In this document: positions 56,616 through 64,000 of the stretch, one piece after another | How the letters are laid out: every line of letters begins with the position of its first letter | How positions within the stretch are numbered: the stretch's first letter is position 1 | NCBI RefSeq assembly: GCF_000423665.1 | Contig: NZ_AUIK01000025.1 | Span: 63,858-127,857 of the forward strand | DNA from: Solirubrobacter soli DSM 22325 | GTDB lineage: Bacteria > Actinomycetota > Thermoleophilia > Solirubrobacterales > Solirubrobacteraceae | Direction of reading: 5' to 3' | DNA length: 64,000 nucleotides | Made by a program: the position numbers and the translations under genes | Notes under the pieces: model-generated | Databases searched by the model: none | Told to the model about the DNA's origin: nothing | What the model saw: only the letters and a program-made list of their open reading frames with translations

Positions 56616-56990
56616 TTACGAGGCCGCCTGTGCGGCGACCCCTGGGTGGGCCTGCAGGGTCTCCTCGCCGGACTCGCCTGTGCGAATCCGGTAGGCCTCC
56701 TCGACCGGCAGGACGAACACCTTGCCGTCGCCGATGGAGCCGGTCCGGGCGTGCTTGAGGATCGCGTCGACGACCGTCTGCACGTCACCGGAGGCGACAA
56801 CGCACTCGAGCTTGACCTTCGGCCGCAGCCAGTTCGTCAGCTCGGCGCCGCGGTAGCGCTCGGTGATGCCCTTCTGGCGTCCTGACCCCTTGACCTCGGA
56901 GATCGACAGGGACGGGAAGCCGAGTTCGAGCAGCTCCATCCGAATCGGCTCGAACGCCTCGTGCCGGATGAATGCCTCGATCTTTTTCAT
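56616..56990 (-). CDS. glnB: PII nitrogen-regulatory protein lacking Tyr51
   Basis: 124 residues, ATG 56990, overlapping the amt stop (ATGA). The PII trimer fold is clear, with the T-loop KGITERYRGAELTNWLRPKV and the B-loop TGSIGDGKVFVLPV. Numbering from Met1 the T-loop has Tyr46 but Leu at position 51, where PII proteins normally carry the Tyr that is uridylylated or adenylylated (YRGAEY). Lys58 and the ATP-contacting glycines are kept. So covalent control at that site is impossible; regulation must rely on ATP/ADP and 2-oxoglutarate binding. Position next to amt marks it as the transporter's partner. Confidence 0.93.
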   Translation of the reverse strand: MKKIEAFIRHEAFEPIRMELLELGFPSLSISEVKGSGRQKGITERYRGAELTNWLRPKVKLECVVASGDVQTVVDAILKHARTGSIGDGKVFVLPVEEAYRIRTGESGEETLQAHPGVAAQAAS

Positions 56991-58462
56991 GCGGGAACCT
57001 CACGGGTCGTGGCCGCGGGCGCCGCGCCGGACTTGACCGGCATACCCGCCGGCGCATACCCGACGAGCTCCGGAGCCGGGATGAACTGCTCCGGATACCC
57101 GTACATGCCGTGCTCGGAAATGTCCAGTCCGGCGTCCTCCTCTTCCGCGGAAACCCGCAGCCCGATCGTCTTCTTGATCAGGTAGAAGGTGAGGAAGGAC
57201 AGCGCGAACACGAACACGAACGCGGACACGACGCCGACGAACTGGCCCCACAGCTGGTGGAGCGAGCCCGTGTAGAAGAGGCCGCCTTCACCGACGGCGT
57301 TCTTCTCGGCCAGGCGCGGCGCGGTGAACAGGCCGCACGAGAGCGTGCCCCAGATGCCGGCCAGGCCGTGCGCCGAAAGGGCGCCCACCGGGTCGTCGAT
57401 CTTCTTGTCGATCGCGAGGACGCCGTAGACGACGATCACGCCGGCGACGGCGCCGATGATCGGGGCGGCCCACAGCTCCACGTAGCCCGAGGGCGCCGTG
57501 ATCGCGACGAGGCCGGCGATCGCGCCGTTGCCCGCCATGCCGATGTCGATCCGCTTGGTCTTGACGTACATCACCGCGACGGCGGCGATCACGCCCGCGG
57601 CGGCCGCGAGGTTCGTGACCATCGCGATCTCCGGGAAGCGCCCGTCGAGCGCGGTCAGGCCGGAGCCCGGGTTGAAGCCGAACCAGCCGAGCCACAGGAT
57701 CAGCACGCCGAGACCGAACAGGGGCATGTTGTGGCCGGGGATCGCCCGCGGCTTGCCGTCGGCGCCGTACTTGCCGCGACGCGGCCCGAGCAGCAGCAGC
57801 ACGGCGAACGCGCCGGTGGCGCCGATCAGGTGGACCACCGTCGAACCGGCGAAGTCCTGCACCGAGAACTGCGTGGCCAGCCAGCCGCCACCGAAGATCC
57901 AGTGGGCGCCGATCGGGTAGATGACCGCCGAGAAGACGATCGCGTAGATCACGTAGACGCCGAACTTGACGCGCTCGAGCGTGGTGCCCCAGACGATCGC
58001 CAGCGACACTGCGCAGAACACGAACTGGAAGAACCACAGGGTCTCGACCGTGATCGAGCCGTCGCCCAGGTTGATCAGGGCGAAGTCCTTGCTGACGTCG
58101 GCGCCGGCCAGGAAGAAGCCGGATGTTCCGATGATCTCGTTGCCGTTGCCGAAAGCAAAAGCGAAGCCGACGGCCCAGAAGCAGATCGCCGCGATCGAGA
58201 AGTTGACCAGGATCTTCGCGATCACCGTGCCCGCGTTCTTGCCGCGGGAGAAGCCGATCTCCAGGAAGGCGAAGCCCGCCTGCATGAACATCACGAGGAT
58301 GCCCGCGACGAGCACCCAGACCGAGTTGATCCCTGTCTCGATCGGCAACTTGCCGTCGGTGTACAGGTTCAACGTCATCCCATCGGCGAGCGCCGCCCCA
58401 GGCAGCGCCAGTAGTGCGAGCAGACCGGCCCCCACACCGGCGGCCCAGCGGGTCCTACGCAT
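56987..58462 (-). CDS. amt: Ammonium transporter (Amt)
   Basis: 491 residues from ATG 58462 with GAGGAGG upstream; the frame is open further upstream but that part is untranslated leader. Signal-like N-terminus then about eleven membrane helices. The pore His pair is visible as STVVHLIGATGAFAVLLLLG and ALSAHGLAGIWGTLSCGLF, with the Phe gate region LWFFQFVFCAVSLAIVWGTT. The C-terminal cytoplasmic tail (ISEHGMYGYPEQFIPAPELV) is the segment that PII docks on. The following glnB overlaps it, the normal actinobacterial arrangement. Confidence 0.95.
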   Translation of the reverse strand: MRRTRWAAGVGAGLLALLALPGAALADGMTLNLYTDGKLPIETGINSVWVLVAGILVMFMQAGFAFLEIGFSRGKNAGTVIAKILVNFSIAAICFWAVGFAFAFGNGNEIIGTSGFFLAGADVSKDFALINLGDGSITVETLWFFQFVFCAVSLAIVWGTTLERVKFGVYVIYAIVFSAVIYPIGAHWIFGGGWLATQFSVQDFAGSTVVHLIGATGAFAVLLLLGPRRGKYGADGKPRAIPGHNMPLFGLGVLILWLGWFGFNPGSGLTALDGRFPEIAMVTNLAAAAGVIAAVAVMYVKTKRIDIGMAGNGAIAGLVAITAPSGYVELWAAPIIGAVAGVIVVYGVLAIDKKIDDPVGALSAHGLAGIWGTLSCGLFTAPRLAEKNAVGEGGLFYTGSLHQLWGQFVGVVSAFVFVFALSFLTFYLIKKTIGLRVSAEEEDAGLDISEHGMYGYPEQFIPAPELVGYAPAGMPVKSGAAPAATTREVPA

Positions 58463-58514
58463 CGATCCTCCTCTGTCAAACAGCATCCGGTAGGAGAATC
58501 GCTTCGGACCTAGC

Positions 58515-60824
58515 TCACGACATTGTCCCCGTGTCGAAGATTCGATCTGCCCCGTTGTCCGCGCGGTCGAGCGCGGGCTCTCGCACCTGTACGACGAGTA
58601 CGGCCACGTCGTCGCGGACCGCGCCCGCACCCGCTTCGAGCGCGCTGGCGAGCGCGCCCTGCGCGGTCTGCGCCGCCGTCGCGCGCCGCACTTTCGCGAG
58701 CAGTGCAGCGACTTCCTCGGTGGTCATCGTCGATTCCGGGGCGTTGGCCTCGGTCAGGCCGTCCGTGTAGAGCAGGAGCGTGTCGCCCGGGTGGAGGTCG
58801 ACCGTCGAGTCCGCAATTTGCGGCTCGTCGACGACACCCAGCAGCGTCCCCGCGCAGCCGAGCTCGCGACGGGCGCCATCGGCGTCGACCACGACCGGCG
58901 GCGGATGGCCGCCGCACGCCAGCGTCAGGCGGAAGCTGCCGTCCCCGAGCCCGATCAGGCGCGCGAAGATCGCGGTCAGGAACTGCCCCGGCCGGCTCTC
59001 GTCCAGCACCGCGCGGTTGAGCGTGTGCAGCACCGCGGCCGGCGACTCGCTCGCGTGCGCGGCGGCGCGCACGGTGTGGCGGGCGAGCGCGGTCAGCGCG
59101 GCGGCGTCGACGCCCTTCCCGCAGACGTCGCCGATCGCGATCCCCCATACGCCATCGGCGATCGCGAACGCGTCGTAGAAGTCGCCGCCGACCTCGACCC
59201 CCTTCGCCCCGGACTCCAGGCGCCCCGCGAGGTCCAACCCGGGGATCTCCGGAAGCGCGCGCGGGAGGAGCGACTTCTGCAGCGTCTGCGAGACCGCGTG
59301 CTCGCGCTCGTACAGCTGCGCGCGAGCGGCCGCGATCGCCGCCTGCGCGGCCAGCGCCGCGAGCAGGTTGCGCTCGTCGGAGTCGAACGCGATCGGCCGC
59401 GTGAAGCCGAACGAGAGCACGCCCAGCGTGCGTCCGTAGGCGACCAGCGGCACCGCCGCGTAGGCGCCCGAGCGCGGGTACGGCGCGCCCTCGAGGTTCG
59501 GGAAGCGCTCGAGCAGCGCGGCCTCGTCGGGGAGGAAGATCGCCTGCCCGAGCCGGGCCGCCTCGGTGGCGGGCATCGGCTCGCTCAGCGGGAGCGTGCC
59601 CCAGCGGTCGCGGGCCTGGCCGCCGAGGTTGCGGTCGGCGGCGATCTCGAGCACGCCGCGCTCGGCGTCGAGCAGCAGCAGGACCGCCGCGTCGGCGTCG
59701 AGCGCCTGGGCGGCCTGCTCGACCGCGACCGCCGCGACGTCGGCGACCGTGACCGCGCCCGCCAGCGCCTCGGTCGCCTGCTGCAGCCGCTCGCGCGCGG
59801 CCTCGGCGCGACGGCGGGCGGTGACGTCGATCATCGCCTTGCCGACCGCGAGCAGCTCTCCGCGGTCGTCGCGGACGGCGAAGTAGCTGACCTCGAACCG
59901 GCGGCCGTGCAGCGCGGTGTCGACCTCCAGGAGCGACTCGCCGCTCGCGATCACCGCGCGCAGCGCGCGCTCGATCTCGTACTGGCCGGTCACCTCGCCC
60001 ACCGTGCGGCCGAGGTGCTCCTCGGCGGGGACCTGGTTCATCCGCGCGAGCGCCTCGTTGACGCGCACGAACCGCAGGTCGAGGTCCAGGAACGCGATTC
60101 CCACCGGGGAGTCGCGGAAGACCGCGTCGAGCTCGGCCAGGTGGCGGTCGGTGGCGCGCTGCAGGTTCTCGGCGGTGACGTTGAACGCGCGTGCCACCTC
60201 CGCGGTCTCGGGCGGGCCGGTCTCGGGGAGGCGGGTGCCGAACCGCCCGGCGCCGAGCTCGCGGGCGAAGCCCTGGAGCCGGTTGACGGGCACGACGATC
60301 GCCCGTACCGCCGCGAACGCCAGCACCGCGATCAGCACGAGCAGGACCGCGAGCCCGCCCGCGGCGATCCGCTCCGCCCGCGTCCGCAGGTGCTGGCTCT
60401 CGGCGCGCAGCGCCATCTGCTGCGCCCGCTTGGCACCGGAGAAGCGCCGCACCGCGTCGCGGAACGGGGTCAGGGTCGAGTCGCTCGGCTGCGCCGCGTA
60501 GGCCTCCAGACGGCGGCCGACGGCCTGCGCCTGGGCGCGATCGGCCGCGGTCCTCTGCGTCGCGGTGAGCTTCGCCACAGCCGCCGGCACCGCGGCCCGC
60601 GCCCGCGCCGACGCGGCGGGGCCGGCGCTGTTCTCGATCTCGAAGGCGAGCCGCTCGAGCATGGCCGCCTGGTTGACCCCGTCGGTGACCGACCGGCCCT
60701 TCGTCGCCAGGCTGCTCTGGTCCGACAGCCCGTTGAGCAGCACCCCGAACGTGATCAGCGAGACGACGGCGATGACGCCGGCGGCCGCGAGCACGCGAAA
60801 ACGGAGGCCCCAAGGTCGGCGCAC
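58515..60824 (-). CDS. Membrane SpoIIE-type protein phosphatase with HAMP, PAS and GAF
   Basis: About 769 residues using GTG 60824 (VRRPWGLRFRVLAAAGVIAV). TACAGT on the reverse strand ends seven bases before this GTG, so the message may be leaderless. Two membrane helices flank an external domain, then HAMP (VRAIVVPVNRLQGFARELGA), a PAS fold (VFRDSPVGIAFLDLDLRFVR), a GAF domain (AVEQAAQALDADAAVLLLLD) and a C-terminal PP2C/SpoIIE phosphatase with metal Asp residues in GDFYDAFAIADGVWGIAIGD and GDTLLLYTDGLTEAN. Such proteins dephosphorylate anti-sigma antagonists, tying nutrient signals to sigma-factor release. It lies 52 bp upstream of amt. Confidence 0.9.
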   Translation of the reverse strand: MRRPWGLRFRVLAAAGVIAVVSLITFGVLLNGLSDQSSLATKGRSVTDGVNQAAMLERLAFEIENSAGPAASARARAAVPAAVAKLTATQRTAADRAQAQAVGRRLEAYAAQPSDSTLTPFRDAVRRFSGAKRAQQMALRAESQHLRTRAERIAAGGLAVLLVLIAVLAFAAVRAIVVPVNRLQGFARELGAGRFGTRLPETGPPETAEVARAFNVTAENLQRATDRHLAELDAVFRDSPVGIAFLDLDLRFVRVNEALARMNQVPAEEHLGRTVGEVTGQYEIERALRAVIASGESLLEVDTALHGRRFEVSYFAVRDDRGELLAVGKAMIDVTARRRAEAARERLQQATEALAGAVTVADVAAVAVEQAAQALDADAAVLLLLDAERGVLEIAADRNLGGQARDRWGTLPLSEPMPATEAARLGQAIFLPDEAALLERFPNLEGAPYPRSGAYAAVPLVAYGRTLGVLSFGFTRPIAFDSDERNLLAALAAQAAIAAARAQLYEREHAVSQTLQKSLLPRALPEIPGLDLAGRLESGAKGVEVGGDFYDAFAIADGVWGIAIGDVCGKGVDAAALTALARHTVRAAAHASESPAAVLHTLNRAVLDESRPGQFLTAIFARLIGLGDGSFRLTLACGGHPPPVVVDADGARRELGCAGTLLGVVDEPQIADSTVDLHPGDTLLLYTDGLTEANAPESTMTTEEVAALLAKVRRATAAQTAQGALASALEAGAGAVRDDVAVLVVQVREPALDRADNGADRIFDTGTMS

Positions 60825-60959
60825 GCGGGGGACTGTAGGGGTTCGTTGAGGGATGGTCGGCCCGACCGGGGTGGTGCAGCCGCCAGTGGCTCGGGTCGCA
60901 CGCGCTCGCGATGCGGCCCTCTGGGCCGTGAGCAGCGTGGGTGGCGCGAGACGCTGCGG

Positions 60960-62165
60960 ATGTGCCGCACCGGGCGTGCCGGTATCCCTCAACGGGCCCC
61001 TGGGGTTGCCCGTGCGTGTCACTACTGGAAGGATCGCCAGCGGAGGCCCTCGATACCGCCATCAGCACCATTCCCCGGCGGCGCCGAGGCCGCCCACGCC
61101 GAGCGGCTGTTCGCGCTCTCCCAGGACCTGCTGGGCGCGGCCGACGCCAACGGCTACCTGCGCTGGGTCAACGCGGCGTGGGAACGAACGACCGGTTGGA
61201 CGCCCTCGGAGCTCTACGAACGCCCATACCTGGACTTCATGCACCCCCAGGACCGCGCGAAGGTGCTGGCGTTCGCGCAGCGGCTCGAGCACATGCCGCG
61301 CGGGGAGAGCGAGGAGGTCGAGGCGCGGGCGCTGTGCCGGGACGGGACCTTCCGGTGGTTCCGCTGCAGCGCGGTCGTCGCCGACGGCTCGGAGCCGCTG
61401 GTCTACCTCTCCGCCAAGGACGTCACCGACCTGCGCGAGGCGGTCGAGCAGCTCGCGGGCGAGCGGACGCGCTCGGTGCGCCGGACGGCCGAGCTGGAAC
61501 GCTCCAACGCGGAGCTCGAGCGGTTCGCCTCGGTGGTCTCGCACGACCTGCGCCAGTCGTTGACCGCGGTGTCGGGGTTCCTCGCCCTGCTCGAGACGCG
61601 CTACGGCGCGGAGCTGCCCGCCGGGGCCGCCGAGCTGCTCGGCCTGACGCGCGAGGGCTCCGACCGGATGCACGCGCTCGTGGAGGACCTGCTCGCGTAC
61701 GCGCGCGTGGGCCACTCCGGCCGTGGGCCCGAGCGCGTCGACGTGAACGAGCTCGTCCACCGGATCGCCCCGACGGCGGCCTCCGGCGCGTTGCTGGAGA
61801 TCGGCGAGCTGCCGGTGGTGCTGGCCCGCCCGCGCGAGTTCGAGCAGCTTTTGACGAACCTGATGTCCAACGCCGTCAAGTTCGTCGCGCCGGGGATCAA
61901 GCCGCGCGTGCGCGTGACCGCGGTGCCCGAGGGCGCCGGCTGGCGCTTCCAGGTGGCCGACAACGGGATCGGCGTCGCCGCCCCGCACGCCCAGCGGATC
62001 TTCGGCATGTTCGCCCGCTCGCCCGCGGGCGAGCAGTATCCGGGCACCGGGATCGGGCTCGCGATCGCCCAGAAGGTGGTCGAGGCCGCGGGCGGGCGGA
62101 TCTGGGTGGAGCCCCACCGCGGCGGCGGTAGCGTGTTCTGCTTCACGTGGCCGGGCCTCACCTGA
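60960..62165 (+). CDS. PAS-domain sensor histidine kinase
   Basis: 401 residues from ATG 60960; the first about 40 residues are unusual (Arg/Pro-rich) and a later start cannot be excluded. A PAS domain ([20 protein letters not shown] and DLREAVEQL) precedes an intact HisKA helix with the phosphoacceptor His in [20 protein letters not shown], and a complete HATPase domain ([18 protein letters not shown]-box, [37 protein letters not shown]). No membrane segment. It is divergent from the SpoIIE gene; no response regulator is encoded beside it, so the output partner is elsewhere. Confidence 0.9.
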   Translation: MCRTGRAGIPQRAPGVARACHYWKDRQRRPSIPPSAPFPGGAEAAHAERLFALSQDLLGAADANGYLRWVNAAWERTTGWTPSELYERPYLDFMHPQDRAKVLAFAQRLEHMPRGESEEVEARALCRDGTFRWFRCSAVVADGSEPLVYLSAKDVTDLREAVEQLAGERTRSVRRTAELERSNAELERFASVVSHDLRQSLTAVSGFLALLETRYGAELPAGAAELLGLTREGSDRMHALVEDLLAYARVGHSGRGPERVDVNELVHRIAPTAASGALLEIGELPVVLARPREFEQLLTNLMSNAVKFVAPGIKPRVRVTAVPEGAGWRFQVADNGIGVAAPHAQRIFGMFARSPAGEQYPGTGIGLAIAQKVVEAAGGRIWVEPHRGGGSVFCFTWPGLT

Positions 62166-62183
62166 GTCGAACCCGAAGCCCGT

Positions 62184-62207
62184 CTCTTTGGACACGTGGA
62201 CAAAGAG
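62184..62207. terminator. Inverted repeat between the kinase and glutamine synthetase
   Basis: CTCTTTG (62184-62190) and CAAAGAG (62201-62207) around a central CACGTG. It could end the kinase transcript or serve as an operator for the glutamine synthetase promoter; TAGGGT at 62226-62231 is a possible -10 element downstream of it. Confidence 0.4.
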
Positions 62208-62271
62208 GCCCGCGGCGCGCCCGCCTAGGGTAAGGCGCGCTGTCTCGATCCTGAGGAGGATTCCGCCCGAA

Positions 62272-64000
<1,729 letters not shown>

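Noticed and set aside
58791-60960. Very long forward open frame in front of the PAS kinase
   Set aside because: It is the opposite-strand shadow of the SpoIIE gene, with an Arg/Glu/Asp-rich composition typical of high-GC antisense frames. Only the part after 60960 has recognisable domains.

Overview
The window is about 70% GC, densely packed, and has many GTG/TTG starts and 4-bp gene overlaps. An actinobacterial integration host factor (mIHF type), a complete six-gene mce operon, a type III adenylate cyclase resembling mycobacterial pH-sensing cyclases, and many DxxG/APR-rich lipoproteins point to a high-GC Actinomycetota. The overall flavour suggests Thermoleophilia/Solirubrobacterales (Conexibacter, Solirubrobacter or relatives). 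This is an inference from gene content; there is no rRNA in the window. I saw no tRNA, rRNA, CRISPR array, phage or transposase gene.

Layout. 1-6.2 kb: end of a TolB-like lipoprotein, a DctP-like binding protein with an extra C-terminal domain, and a tight four-gene two-component operon (receiver, two histidine kinases, NarL regulator). The two kinases are degenerate in complementary ways. 6.2-13.8 kb: Ca2+/H+ antiporter, lipoprotein, C5-epimerase-like secreted protein, ArsA-like ATPase with two small partners, and a soluble globin-coupled chemoreceptor behind a perfect palindrome. 13.8-19.1 kb: two unknown overlapping genes, an FMN reductase, YceI divergent from a TetR-MoxR-VWA cluster with two TetR-type operators between them. 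19.4-25.3 kb: a 719-residue protein with the N-terminal tag typical of contractile-injection-system cargo and an M15 peptidase end, a secreted M14 carboxypeptidase and a secreted prenyltransferase-repeat protein.

25.2-30.2 kb: adenylate cyclase, then a TPP riboswitch controlling a three-gene thiamine-precursor ABC importer, then an AlkA-like glycosylase with a low-complexity insert. 30.4-33.7 kb: a fatty-acid-hydroxylase-like protein, a GNAT-fold acyltransferase and a serine-palmitoyltransferase-like PLP enzyme that together look like a ceramide-type lipid pathway. 34-39 kb: IHF, small metabolic and membrane genes, a thioredoxin-fold protein and a doublet of palindromic repeats.

39-53 kb: one minus-strand operon encoding a complete Mce lipid importer: two YrbE/MlaE permeases, an ATPase encoded in the operon itself, six Mce proteins and a terminal MMPL transporter. 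53-64 kb: GNAT, lipoprotein, cold-shock protein, RTX-type repeat protein, then a nitrogen block (PucR regulator, PII, Amt, SpoIIE phosphatase, PAS histidine kinase and a type III glutamine synthetase that runs off the right edge). The PII protein lacks the Tyr51 that is normally modified.

Numbers of residues and positions were counted by eye from the sequence; family names rest on recognised motifs, not database searches.
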